From Variovorax sp. (lineage in GTDB: Bacteria > Pseudomonadota > Gammaproteobacteria > Burkholderiales > Burkholderiaceae_C), in assembly GCA_017744935.1 (NCBI GenBank), contig JAGIAI010000016.1:33475-97474 (forward strand): a stretch of DNA of 64,000 nt. Direction: 5' to 3'. The position numbers and the translations under genes were made by a program. The notes beneath the pieces were generated by a model. That model worked only from the letters and a program-made list of their open reading frames with translations, searched no databases and was not told where the DNA came from. Within the stretch, counting starts at the first letter, position 1. Each line of letters begins with the position of its first letter. Shown here piece after piece: positions 7,955 to 16,114 of this stretch.

Positions 7955-8860
7955 ATGGGGACCACCTGGAGCGTCCGTCTGGACAATCCGTCGATGGTGC
8001 CGCTCGAAGCCATCCGCGCAGCCATCGAGGACGCGCTGGACCTCGTGATCGCGCAGATGAGCACCTGGGAAGCCGACTCGAGCGTCACGCGCTTCAACGA
8101 AGCGCCTGCGGGAAGCCGCCATGCGCTAGAGCCGGAATTCGCCGAGGTGCTCGCCTGCGGGCTGCGCTGGGCGGCCGCGAGCGGCGGCGCGATCGACCCG
8201 ACGATCGGACCGCTGGTTTCGCTCTGGGGCTTCGGCTCGCACGCCACGCCTGTGATGAGCCCGCCCTCACCGTCCGAGCTCGCTGCCACGCGCTCGCGCG
8301 TCAGCTGGCAGAAGCTGCAGTTCGATGACGCGACACGCACGATCACGCAGCCCGGCGGTGTGCGGCTCGATCTGTCGGGTATCGCCAAAGGTTTCTCGGT
8401 CGATCAGGTTGCCGAATCGCTGAAGGCCCACGGCCTTCGCGCCTTCCTCGTGGAGGTCGGCGGCGAGGTGCGTTGCCTCGGACGGCGTCCGTCCGGAGAG
8501 CCCTGGCGCGTGCTTGTCGAGGCCGGCACGCAATCCGTGCGCGTGGCGCTCGCCGACACGGCCATCGCGACATCCGGCAATCGCTGGCATGTGCATGAAG
8601 TCGATGGGCAGCGCTGGTCGCACACGATCGATCCGCGCACGGGGGAGCCCGTCAGGCACTCGCTCGTTTCCGTCTCCGTGATCCATCCGCACTGCATGCA
8701 TGCGGATGCGCTCGCCACGGTGCTCACGGTACTGGGGCCGGAGCACGGCTTCGCCTTTGCGCAGCGACACAAGATTGCCGCACTGTTCGTCAAGGAAGAC
8801 CCGGACGGCCGTCTTTCTTGCGCGACCGACGGCTGGACTTCGCAAGTCCTCGCCGCATGA
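7955..8860 (+). CDS. apbE: FAD:protein FMN transferase (ApbE)
   Basis: At least 301 residues covering the whole ApbE domain: MGTTWSVRL at the start, DLSGIAKGFSVDQ, ATSGNRW, WSHTIDPRTGEP and the closing MHADALATVLTVLG with metal-binding Asp. ApbE transfers FMN from FAD to a Thr or Ser of exported proteins; the DUF2271 protein in the same operon has the acceptor motif. The true start is unclear: homology begins a few residues before the ATG at 7955 (SLSGRTMGTTW), the frame is open back to an ATG at 7733 inside the previous gene, and no ATG, GTG or TTG lies between. No signal peptide can be recognised on either version. It overlaps the next gene by four bases. Confidence 0.88.
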   Translation: MGTTWSVRLDNPSMVPLEAIRAAIEDALDLVIAQMSTWEADSSVTRFNEAPAGSRHALEPEFAEVLACGLRWAAASGGAIDPTIGPLVSLWGFGSHATPVMSPPSPSELAATRSRVSWQKLQFDDATRTITQPGGVRLDLSGIAKGFSVDQVAESLKAHGLRAFLVEVGGEVRCLGRRPSGEPWRVLVEAGTQSVRVALADTAIATSGNRWHVHEVDGQRWSHTIDPRTGEPVRHSLVSVSVIHPHCMHADALATVLTVLGPEHGFAFAQRHKIAALFVKEDPDGRLSCATDGWTSQVLAA

Positions 8861-10224
8861 ACGACACCGCGTTGCGCGCCGTCGGTGCCGGCATGACGGT
8901 GCTTGCCTATGCGGCGCTCTGCATGAGCGTCTATTGGCGGCAGCGCCGGATTCGCCTAGAGAACGTCCGCGCGAGCGCGGCACTGGCTGGCGGCGGTGCG
9001 GGCAGGCCGGCCCTGGTGATTTTCGCGAGCCAGACCGGAAATGCGGAGACCCTGGCGTGGAAGACGGCGCGCTGGCTCCATGAACGCGGCACGCCTTCGC
9101 GGCTGATGCCGCTCAACGATGTCGATGCAGAGACCTTGCGCGCTGCGGGTAGCGCCTATTTCATCGCGAGCACGTATGGCGAGGGCGACGCGCCGGATGG
9201 CGCGAGTCTCTTTGCCGAGCGTGTCATGGGCGACGCTGTCGCCGATCTGTCGCCGCTCCGATATGCCGTGCTCGCCCTTGGCGATCGGCAATACGCCAAC
9301 TTCTGTGCATTCGGCCGTGCACTCGATGAGTGGCTTCACGCGAAAGGCGCAAAGCGCCAATCCGCACGCATCGAGGTGGACAACGGCGATGCAGCCCAGC
9401 TTGCTGCATGGCAGGCTCACTGCAGTGGCAGCGATGCAGAAACCGTCACGGAAACTCCCGCTTCGGCACCGCAGCCGTGGCGACTTGTGCGGCGAACGTT
9501 GCTCAACGAAGGCAGCGTGGGCAGCCCGATCTTCGAACTGGCTTTCACGCCCGCCACGGGGCACGAAGCGAAGTGGGAGTCCGGCGACACGGCGCAAATC
9601 ACGCTCGACAGCGATCCGGGCCGGCCGCGCGAATACTCGATCGCATCGATCGGCGCAGACGGGGAAATGCATTTCCTCGTTCGACAGGAACGACATCCCG
9701 ACGGCTCGCTGGGCGCCGCCTCCGGGCTGTTGACGTCGACTCTCGTCATCGGCGAGACCGCGACCTTCCGCATCCGCCCACATCGCGGTTTCAGGCTCGG
9801 GAGCAACGCCGACCGCCCGTTGATCCTCATCGGCAACGGAACGGGGCTCGCGGGACTTCGTAGCCATCTGCGCGCCAGAGCAGCGATGGGCCAGCGCGAG
9901 AACTGGCTGGTCTTCGGCGAGCGCAACGAGCGAAGCGATTTCCTCTGCCGCGACGAGATCGAGACATGGCACCGCGATGGCGTCCTCAGTCGGCTCGACC
10001 TGGCCTTCTCGCGGGACCAGGAGGAAGCACGCTACGTGCAACACCGTCTGCTGCAGGCCCATGAGGACGTCTCGCGATGGGTCTCTCACGGCGCGGCGAT
10101 CTATGTCTGCGGCAGCCTGAAAGGCATGGCGTCGGGCGTCGACGCGGCGCTCAGGCAGATCCTCGGCGTCGAGGCGATGGGTGAGTTGTCCGCCAGCGAT
10201 CGCTATCGACGCGATGTGTACTGA
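8857..10224 (+). CDS. membrane-anchored NADPH flavodoxin-type reductase (CysJ-like)
   Basis: 455 residues. One N-terminal membrane helix (about residues 8-25) followed by YWRQRRIR places the catalytic part in the cytoplasm. A flavodoxin domain comes first (VIFASQTGNAETLAWKTA; STYGEGDAPDG; LGDRQYANFC), then a CysJ/P450-reductase-like module with the FAD motif REYSIAS, the NADP-binding GNGTGLAGLRSHLRAR, YVCGSLKGMA and a terminal aromatic residue (RRDVY). Electrons would run NADPH-FAD-FMN. The start ATG overlaps the apbE stop (ATGA). With the PepSY protein it probably supplies electrons for ferric siderophore reduction in the periplasm; the partner is inferred from gene order. Confidence 0.9.
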   Translation: MNDTALRAVGAGMTVLAYAALCMSVYWRQRRIRLENVRASAALAGGGAGRPALVIFASQTGNAETLAWKTARWLHERGTPSRLMPLNDVDAETLRAAGSAYFIASTYGEGDAPDGASLFAERVMGDAVADLSPLRYAVLALGDRQYANFCAFGRALDEWLHAKGAKRQSARIEVDNGDAAQLAAWQAHCSGSDAETVTETPASAPQPWRLVRRTLLNEGSVGSPIFELAFTPATGHEAKWESGDTAQITLDSDPGRPREYSIASIGADGEMHFLVRQERHPDGSLGAASGLLTSTLVIGETATFRIRPHRGFRLGSNADRPLILIGNGTGLAGLRSHLRARAAMGQRENWLVFGERNERSDFLCRDEIETWHRDGVLSRLDLAFSRDQEEARYVQHRLLQAHEDVSRWVSHGAAIYVCGSLKGMASGVDAALRQILGVEAMGELSASDRYRRDVY

Positions 10225-10280
10225 GCGGACCCCCCTCTCTTTCACTTTCTCGCTTTCGTTCGTCTGTTGATTGAGCTTGC

Positions 10281-10300
10281 TTGAGCGCGCGTCGTTGCTG
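10281..10300 (+). repeat. 20-bp direct repeat, left copy
   Basis: TTGAGCGCGCGTCGTTGCTG occurs here and again, base for base, at 13539-13558. The two copies flank the TonB receptor and PiuC genes and their promoter region. The match does not extend on either side. The right copy lies just before the degenerate recombinase gene. Confidence 0.75.
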
Positions 10301-10338
10301 CATTGCGACGAAATTGAGGATTTCGCGTTACATTTGTA

Positions 10339-10357
10339 TTGCGATTCATTATCATTT
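10339..10357. promoter_or_regulatory. Fur-like box upstream of the TonB receptor
   Basis: Read on the minus strand the site starts AAATGATAATGAATCGCAA: one perfect TGATAAT half and a weaker second half, 11 of 14 positions of the 7-1-7 Fur model. It lies in an AT-rich island about 120 bases before the receptor start, in contrast to the GC-rich surroundings, as expected for an iron-repressed promoter. Confidence 0.6.
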
Positions 10358-10474
10358 GAGAGGTTTCGCAACCCGCGAATCTCAGACTTCAACCAGCCAA
10401 TCGCCGCAGCCGCCGGGCTCCATGCGACCAGCCAGTCGAGTTCTCTCTCATTTGCTTCTTCCAGGAGAACCTTC

Positions 10475-12772
10475 ATGGCTTACATCAAGAGCCGCAAGCA
10501 TGCGCGCGGCTTGCCGCCGCTGGGCAGCGCAGCCGCCGCCACTCTCGTCGCACTCACCCTCCCCGTCTCGGCCCAAACCTCCACGAACACCCTCAAGGAA
10601 GTCCGTGTCGAAGGCACTGCGTCGGACGTCAAGGTCGACAACTCGGCCAACCCCAAGTTCACCGCTCCGCTGGTCAACACCCCGCAGACGATCCAGATCA
10701 TTCCTGAGACCGTCATGCGCGAGCAAGGCGCGACGACGCTGACCGAAGCGCTGCGCAATTCGCCCGGTGTCGGCACCTTCTTCCTCGGCGAGAACGGCAC
10801 CACCAGCACGGGTGACTCGATCTACATGCGTGGCTTCGACAGCTCGAGCAGCATCTTTGTCGATGGCATCCGCGACACGGGCTCCGTCTCGCGCGACACC
10901 TTCAACATCGATCAGATCGAAGTCGTCAAGGGTCCGGCTGGCACCGATACCGGCCGCACGTCGCCGACGGGCTACATCAACATGATCACGAAGAAGCCGC
11001 AGCTCTCCGACAGCTTCCTCGGCTCCGTGAGCATCGGCAGCGACGACTTCAAGCGCACCACCATCGACTGGAACAAAGTCCTGAGCGGCCCCGATGGCAT
11101 CGGCTCGGCCCTGCGTCTCAATGCGTTCGCGCTGGATGCGGACGGGCCCGGTCGCGACGTCGTGAACAACAAGCGCTGGGGCATTGCGCCATCGCTCGCC
11201 TTCGGCCTGAATTCGCCGACGCGCTTCTACTTCGATCTGGTCTACGTCAAGCAGAACAACATCCCCGACGGCGGCGTCCCGACGATCGGCCTGCCGGGCT
11301 ACACGTCGCCCGATCCAACCCGCCGCTTCCTGACGACCGCCTCGCCCGTGGCTTCGAGCAACTTCTACGGAACGCAGTGGGACTTCGACAACGTGACGCA
11401 GACCATGTTCACCGCCCGGTTCGAACATGACTTCACGCCGGACGTGACCCTGCGCAACACCTTCCGCTACGGCAAGACCGACCAGGACTACATGCTGACG
11501 TCCTTCATGGGCACTTCGGCGAACCTGGTCACACGCTTGCCCACGCAGCCGCTGACCTGGACGATCGCGCGCAGCAACCCGACGAACAAGGATCAGGAAA
11601 ACTCCATCCTGACCAACCAGACCAACGTCAGCGCGAAGTTCAATACCGGCAGCATCAGCCATACGATGAACGCCGGCGTCGAACTGATTCGCGAAGAGCA
11701 GGACTCGGTGGGCTACTACGCCCAGAACTCGACCGTCTTCGGCATTCCGGGCATCCGCAACAGCGGCAGCTGGCCCGCGGCCAACCTCTACTCGCCGAAC
11801 CCGTACGTCAGCGGCTACCTGCGCCTCCCGAACGGCACGACCACGGCCGGCACGACCGACACCGTCGGCGTGTACGCATTCGATACCGCGAAGCTCAGCG
11901 AACGCTGGATGCTGACCGGCGGCGTGCGCTTCGACCACTATTCGACCGACTACGCGTCGAGCGCCCTCAATGCGACCACCGGCGCGCTCACACCGTCTTC
12001 ATTCGGCGTGTCGGGCAGTGAATGGACCGGCAAGCTCGGCGCCATCTACAAGCCGACCGAGAACAGCAGCGTCTACCTGGCCTACGGCACCGGCGCGCAG
12101 CCGCCCGGCGGCAACAACTTCACCCTCGCGGCGGGCGGCACCGGCAACAACGCGAACCGCACCGACTTCCTGCCCCAGAAAACCAAGACCTGGGAACTAG
12201 GAACGAAGTGGGACGTGCTTGAGAAGAGGCTCGCCCTCTCCGCAGCGCTCTTCCGCACCGACGTCAGCAACGAAGTGGTGCAGGACGCCGTCAGTGGCAA
12301 CTACTACCAGACCGGCGAGAAGCGCGTGGAAGGCATCGAGCTTGCCGCGGTGGGTGCGATCACCGACCGCTGGAGCGTGACGACCGGTTTCACGCACCAG
12401 AACGCGAAGGTGCTCAGCGGCCCGTCGGTCCTCGCGGATGGCGGCTCGGTCCTGGCCTACACGCCGGAGAACGCGTTCACGGCGTGGACCACATACCAGT
12501 TGCCCATCGGCCTGAGCCTTGGCATCGGCGCACGCTACAACGGCAAGATGCATCGCGGCACCGATGGCGCCATCGGCACGCCGGCGTATGTCGAGGACTA
12601 CTGGGTCTTCGATGCGATGGCTGGCTATCGCATCAACAAGAACCTGGACCTTCAGTTCAATATCTACAACCTGACGGACAAGGAGTACGTGGCGGCCATC
12701 AACAAGAGCGGCTACCGCTACACGCCGGGCGCACCTCGGACCTACCGCCTGACCGCGAACTTCCAGTTCTAA
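10475..12772 (+). CDS. TonB-dependent ferric siderophore receptor (Fiu/catecholate type)
   Basis: 765 residues from the ATG at 10475, which has AGGAGA seven bases upstream; the frame stays open further back but without support. A signal peptide ends near PVSAQ. The plug domain follows (NTPQTIQIIPETVMREQGA; LTEALRNSPGVGTFF; SIYMRGFDSSSSIFVDGIRD; DQIEVVKGPAG), then a 22-strand barrel ending in the terminal aromatic residue (RLTANFQF). The region GENGTTSTGDSIYMRGFD and the neighbouring piuC suggest the catecholate group (Fiu/PiuA-like). It imports ferric siderophores across the outer membrane using TonB energy. A Fur-like box and an AT-rich promoter region lie upstream. Confidence 0.95.
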   Translation: MAYIKSRKHARGLPPLGSAAAATLVALTLPVSAQTSTNTLKEVRVEGTASDVKVDNSANPKFTAPLVNTPQTIQIIPETVMREQGATTLTEALRNSPGVGTFFLGENGTTSTGDSIYMRGFDSSSSIFVDGIRDTGSVSRDTFNIDQIEVVKGPAGTDTGRTSPTGYINMITKKPQLSDSFLGSVSIGSDDFKRTTIDWNKVLSGPDGIGSALRLNAFALDADGPGRDVVNNKRWGIAPSLAFGLNSPTRFYFDLVYVKQNNIPDGGVPTIGLPGYTSPDPTRRFLTTASPVASSNFYGTQWDFDNVTQTMFTARFEHDFTPDVTLRNTFRYGKTDQDYMLTSFMGTSANLVTRLPTQPLTWTIARSNPTNKDQENSILTNQTNVSAKFNTGSISHTMNAGVELIREEQDSVGYYAQNSTVFGIPGIRNSGSWPAANLYSPNPYVSGYLRLPNGTTTAGTTDTVGVYAFDTAKLSERWMLTGGVRFDHYSTDYASSALNATTGALTPSSFGVSGSEWTGKLGAIYKPTENSSVYLAYGTGAQPPGGNNFTLAAGGTGNNANRTDFLPQKTKTWELGTKWDVLEKRLALSAALFRTDVSNEVVQDAVSGNYYQTGEKRVEGIELAAVGAITDRWSVTTGFTHQNAKVLSGPSVLADGGSVLAYTPENAFTAWTTYQLPIGLSLGIGARYNGKMHRGTDGAIGTPAYVEDYWVFDAMAGYRINKNLDLQFNIYNLTDKEYVAAINKSGYRYTPGAPRTYRLTANFQF

Positions 12773-12788
12773 CCACTACTACTGCGGC

Positions 12789-12840
12789 GTCGCGCCCTGG
12801 GGCGCGACAATCCAGCCCCACCGTCAGGCCGGGGCTTTTT
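12789..12840 (+). terminator. double-hairpin terminator after the TonB receptor
   Basis: A perfect 9-bp hairpin (GTCGCGCCC, loop TG, GGGCGCGAC; 12789-12808) is followed by a second stem AGCCCC/GGGGCT (12814-12819 with 12831-12836) ending in a T run. The second is a classic intrinsic terminator. It lies between the receptor and piuC, so it probably attenuates rather than stops transcription into piuC, which begins only about 20 bases later. Confidence 0.75.
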
Positions 12841-12861
12841 GCTTTTTGAAGGATCGACGAA

Positions 12862-13542
12862 ATGATGCTGCACGTGCCCCAAGTACTGAGTGCCGACGAG
12901 GTACGAAAGATCCGCACGGCGCTGGACGCAGCCGACTGGATCGACGGCCGCGAGACCGTCGGTGCGCAAGGCGCGCAGGTCAAGCACAACCGGCAGTTAC
13001 CGGAGCACTCCACAGTCGGCCGCGAACTCGGCGCGAAGATCCTTGCCGCACTGGCACACAATCCGCTTTTCTTTGCAGCGGCCTTGCCGTTGCGCTTCGT
13101 TCCGCCGCTGTTCAACCGCTACGAAGGCGGCGAGCACTACGGCTTCCACATCGATGGTTCCGTGCGTTCGATACCCGCAACAGGGCAGCAGCTACGCACG
13201 GACCTCTCCTGCACGCTGTTCCTCGGAGAGCCCGAGGAATACGAGGGCGGAGAACTCGAGGTAGTCGACACCTACGGCACCCACGAGGTCAAGCTGCCGG
13301 CGGGTGACCTGATCCTGTATCCATCCACCAGCCTTCACCGCGTACAGCCTGTGACGCGCGGGGCGCGCGTCTGCTCGTTCTTCTGGCTCCAGAGCATGAT
13401 CCGCGACGATGGGCGCAGGAGCATGCTCTTCGAACTCGACCAGACCATCCAGAAGCTTCGCGCCCGGCACGGGGAGAACGACGAGACCGTTGCACTCACC
13501 GGCCACTATCACAACCTCTTGCGGATGTGGTCGGAGGTTTGA
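12862..13542 (+). CDS. piuC: PKHD-type Fe(II)/2-oxoglutarate hydroxylase PiuC
   Basis: 226 residues matching the PiuC/YbiX family in length and motifs. The double-stranded beta-helix core shows the metal triad: HID (FHIDGSV) and the distal His in [13 protein letters not shown], where the following Arg binds 2-oxoglutarate. The N-terminal [14 protein letters not shown] and KHNRQLP blocks are also family-specific. PiuC genes usually follow TonB siderophore receptors and are iron-repressed; the substrate is unknown. AAGGATCG before the ATG is a plausible ribosome site. The stop codon lies inside the right copy of the 20-bp direct repeat. Confidence 0.95.
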   Translation: MMLHVPQVLSADEVRKIRTALDAADWIDGRETVGAQGAQVKHNRQLPEHSTVGRELGAKILAALAHNPLFFAAALPLRFVPPLFNRYEGGEHYGFHIDGSVRSIPATGQQLRTDLSCTLFLGEPEEYEGGELEVVDTYGTHEVKLPAGDLILYPSTSLHRVQPVTRGARVCSFFWLQSMIRDDGRRSMLFELDQTIQKLRARHGENDETVALTGHYHNLLRMWSEV

Positions 13543-13558
13543 GCGCGCGTCGTTGCTG
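13539..13558 (+). repeat. 20-bp direct repeat, right copy
   Basis: Exact second copy of the 20-mer found at 10281-10300, in the same orientation, 3258 bases away. Its first bases contain the piuC stop codon. It ends 71 bases before the recombinase-like gene. Confidence 0.75.
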
Positions 13559-13629
13559 ATCTTCCCGGCCGACCCACTCGCGTTCGCGAGGCATTTATTC
13601 ATGATATACCGTGCCATACACTTCTCTCC

Positions 13630-14748
13630 ATGGCCCGCACATACGCATTCACCGTCACGAGTGGCACCGACGAGTTGCCTTGGCTGAAGGATCCGATCGA
13701 GGCACATCGCCGCTGGCGCGCGACCCTGAGCTGGAAACGCGACGTCTCGACCAGCGATGCCGACGCCCCCTTCTATGCCGAGCACAGCAACAACCTCTAC
13801 CAATCGCTTTGGGGAAAGTTCTGCCGATGGCTGGCCAGCCGTTCGCTGAAGCTCGACGAAGTGCGGCAAACGCACATTGAAGCCTTCCTCAAGTCGCTGG
13901 AGGGACGTCGCGGTGCGCCGGCCAGCGTCCGCACCATGCGTACCTACCTGGCCGAGATCAATCGCGTATTCACGCACCTTCACGAGATCGGCATCCTCGA
14001 CGTCAACCACGCAGCCACGGTGCTCAGGCGGAAACGCCTCACGCCCGAATCGCAGTTCGAAACCGATCCGCCGCTTCCTCCAAGCCCGGGCTTCCTCAAG
14101 GCCTACGAAAAGATGGCGCAGCGGATGTTCAAGGAAGAACGCGCCGAGCTGCCCGAGGCTTGGACGCCGGCACGCAATCTCGCGCTGCGGTTGATCGTCG
14201 CCGAGTGTGGATTGAAGCTGTCCGAGATCTGCAAGCTGATCCCGCGCAACGTCACGATCCAGCCAAACGGCACGGTGGTGATCCGGTCTCCGGGGCATCG
14301 CCAGGTGGTGACGCGCCCGCTTGTCGGTCGGCCGATGCTGGCCAGGGCGATGCAGGGCTGGCTCGACGCCCGGCGCGGCCTTCGCATCGTCCAGATGCGC
14401 CGCGCCCACGACAAGGAGGGCCGCCGGTCCAACCGCCTCTTCCTGGGCCAGGCTGGCAAGGTCATGTCAGCGGAACTTGTCGGCGGCGGCCTCGGCGATG
14501 CCTGCAGTCCGGTGGCGCCCGATCTGGCGGAGCGCGTGATCACGAGCTGCGTCAAGCGCACCCTCGAATCGCTGGGTCACGAGGCCGCCTTCCACGGCCC
14601 GCAACTGGTGCGCAACGCGTACGCTGCACGGCTGATTCAGGACGGCATGAACGACATCGATGTCTCAGATCAACTCGGGATGAAGACGACCTTCACCGCC
14701 CGAACCATTCGCGCAAAGCTCGGGCTTCCGGACGGGGCAGGTCAATAG
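13630..14748 (+). CDS. tyrosine-recombinase-like protein lacking catalytic residues
   Basis: 372 residues with the two-domain plan of XerC/XerD: a SAM-like core-binding N-terminus (about 50-135; HIEAFLKSLEGRRGAPASV, TYLAEINRVFTHL) and a catalytic-type C-terminus. The key positions are changed. Canonical TGLRISE reads CGLKLSE (K196 for catalytic Arg); HxxR reads QLVR (Q325, R328 kept); LGH reads LGM (M351); and the nucleophile position, nine residues on, is I360 with no Tyr nearby. The chain is full length with an open frame, so it has not simply decayed. It may bind DNA or a recombination site without cutting. Related proteins could also be annotated simply as phage integrase. Confidence 0.8.
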   Translation: MARTYAFTVTSGTDELPWLKDPIEAHRRWRATLSWKRDVSTSDADAPFYAEHSNNLYQSLWGKFCRWLASRSLKLDEVRQTHIEAFLKSLEGRRGAPASVRTMRTYLAEINRVFTHLHEIGILDVNHAATVLRRKRLTPESQFETDPPLPPSPGFLKAYEKMAQRMFKEERAELPEAWTPARNLALRLIVAECGLKLSEICKLIPRNVTIQPNGTVVIRSPGHRQVVTRPLVGRPMLARAMQGWLDARRGLRIVQMRRAHDKEGRRSNRLFLGQAGKVMSAELVGGGLGDACSPVAPDLAERVITSCVKRTLESLGHEAAFHGPQLVRNAYAARLIQDGMNDIDVSDQLGMKTTFTARTIRAKLGLPDGAGQ

Positions 14749-14788
14749 GCCACCCCACACAAAGTTTGTCAACGCGAACACTCGGCGC

Positions 14789-14817
14789 TTGAGCGGCGGG
14801 CCGACAGGGCCTATCCT
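14789..14817 (+). promoter_or_regulatory. candidate sigma-70 promoter for the oxidase cluster
   Basis: TTGAGC (14789-14794), 17-base spacer, TATCCT (14812-14817), about 60 bases before the CtaG-type gene. It is the best sigma-70 match in this short gap. Confidence 0.4.
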
Positions 14818-14879
14818 GCGGCAAATTCGTCAGGCGACGCCGCGTCGCCGTGCCAAGTCGAAGGAGGAAGGAGATCGCG

Positions 14880-15605
14880 ATGCCCGACTTCCTGATTGCC
14901 TACTGCGGTCCAGCAGCGCTGCCCGAGAACCTCTGGCTTCGCTGGAATACCGATCCGCTGCTCATCGCTGCATTGGCTGCGTTGGCTGCCGTGATCGGCA
15001 CCGGTCGCTCGTCCGATTCGCGGGCGGGATGGGGCGCGGTGACGCTCATGGTCCTGGTGTTCGTCTCGCCGCTTTGCGCGCTGTCCTCGGCGCTGTTCTC
15101 TGCGCGGGTGTTCCATCACGTCGTGCTGGTTGCCGCGGTGGCACCGCTTCTCGCGAGGGCGTTTCCGCTGCCGCGTCTCGGCTATCCACCTCTCGCGATG
15201 GTCGTGGCCGCGCACGCGGTCGTCCTCTGGCTCTGGCATGCACCGGGGCCTTATGCGTGGGGCCTTGCAAGCGTGCCGACGTACTGGCTGATGCAACTCT
15301 CTCTGCTCGGCAGCGCATGGCTCATGTGGCGTGCGATCCTCGCGCCCGCAGAGTCCTCCGGTCCTGCGCTCATTGCGCTGGTCGCGACCGTCGCGCAAAT
15401 GGGCCTGCTCGGCGCGGTGATCGTCTTTGCATCGGTGCCTCTCTATCCGGTCCACCTCACGAGCACTCTGCCATGGGGCCTCACGCCACTGGCGGACCAG
15501 CAACTTGCCGGCCTGCTGATGTGGGTGCCGGCGATGCTGCCCTATCTGGCTGTCGGTCTCTACACGGCATGGGCGAGCCTGCGACCTAGCGAGCCGGCGC
15601 TGTGA
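14880..15605 (+). CDS. cytochrome c oxidase assembly protein (caa3-type CtaG family)
   Basis: 241 residues with about seven membrane helices. The block FHHVVLVAAVAPLLARAFPL, the His-containing LWLWHAPGPYAW and the end PLADQQLAGLLMWVPAM match the CtaG family linked to caa3-type oxidases, not the Cox11 copper chaperone of the same name. A strong AAGGAGGAAGGAG fixes the ATG at 14880. The stop overlaps the next start by four bases. It heads the terminal-oxidase genes, where it probably helps insert copper or assemble the complex. Confidence 0.85.
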   Translation: MPDFLIAYCGPAALPENLWLRWNTDPLLIAALAALAAVIGTGRSSDSRAGWGAVTLMVLVFVSPLCALSSALFSARVFHHVVLVAAVAPLLARAFPLPRLGYPPLAMVVAAHAVVLWLWHAPGPYAWGLASVPTYWLMQLSLLGSAWLMWRAILAPAESSGPALIALVATVAQMGLLGAVIVFASVPLYPVHLTSTLPWGLTPLADQQLAGLLMWVPAMLPYLAVGLYTAWASLRPSEPAL

Positions 15606-16114
15606 CGACGTTTCTCAAGTTCCTGCATCTGGCCGCCATCGCGGTGTGGTCTGGCGGCTTGATCGCGCTGCCCTACCTGTTCTGGCAACGTCGCCTGCTC
15701 AGCCCCGGGGCGGAGTTCGATCGCCTGCACCGCGTCACACGCCTGGTCTATGTCGACCTGACCTCGCCTGCTGCCTTCATCGCCATCGCAAGCGGCACCG
15801 CGCTCATCTTCCTGCAGACCACCTTCGTCGAGTGGTTCTCCATCAAGATGGTCTTCGTCGGATTGATGGCCATGTTGCACGTGGTCGCCGGCCTGGTGAT
15901 CCACCAGCTCTTCCTGCCCACCGGCCGCTTCGGCCGCGTCTCGTTCGTGACGCTGACGGTCGCGTACCTGGTGCTGATCACCGCGATCGTCTGGGTGGTG
16001 CTGGCCAAGCCACACATCGACTCGAACCAGTTCGCGGTGCGGCTCTTCGAGCCCGGCGGCCTCTCACGCCTGTGGCATCAGTCCTTCGGCGAGACCAGGA
16101 TGCCGATGCCATGA
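15602..16114 (+). CDS. CopD/DUF2269-like integral membrane protein
   Basis: 170 residues from a GTG that overlaps the preceding stop. Four hydrophobic helices, with TTFLKFLHLAAIAVWSGGLI at the start and VGLMAMLHVVAGLVIHQLFL in the middle, place conserved His residues in helices 1 and 3. This pattern is shared by small heme- or copper-linked membrane proteins (HemJ, CopD, DUF2269). Position between CtaG and Cox II suggests a role in oxidase biogenesis. Its last 37 bases overlap the convergent DUF2231 gene. Confidence 0.78.
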   Translation: MTTFLKFLHLAAIAVWSGGLIALPYLFWQRRLLSPGAEFDRLHRVTRLVYVDLTSPAAFIAIASGTALIFLQTTFVEWFSIKMVFVGLMAMLHVVAGLVIHQLFLPTGRFGRVSFVTLTVAYLVLITAIVWVVLAKPHIDSNQFAVRLFEPGGLSRLWHQSFGETRMPMP

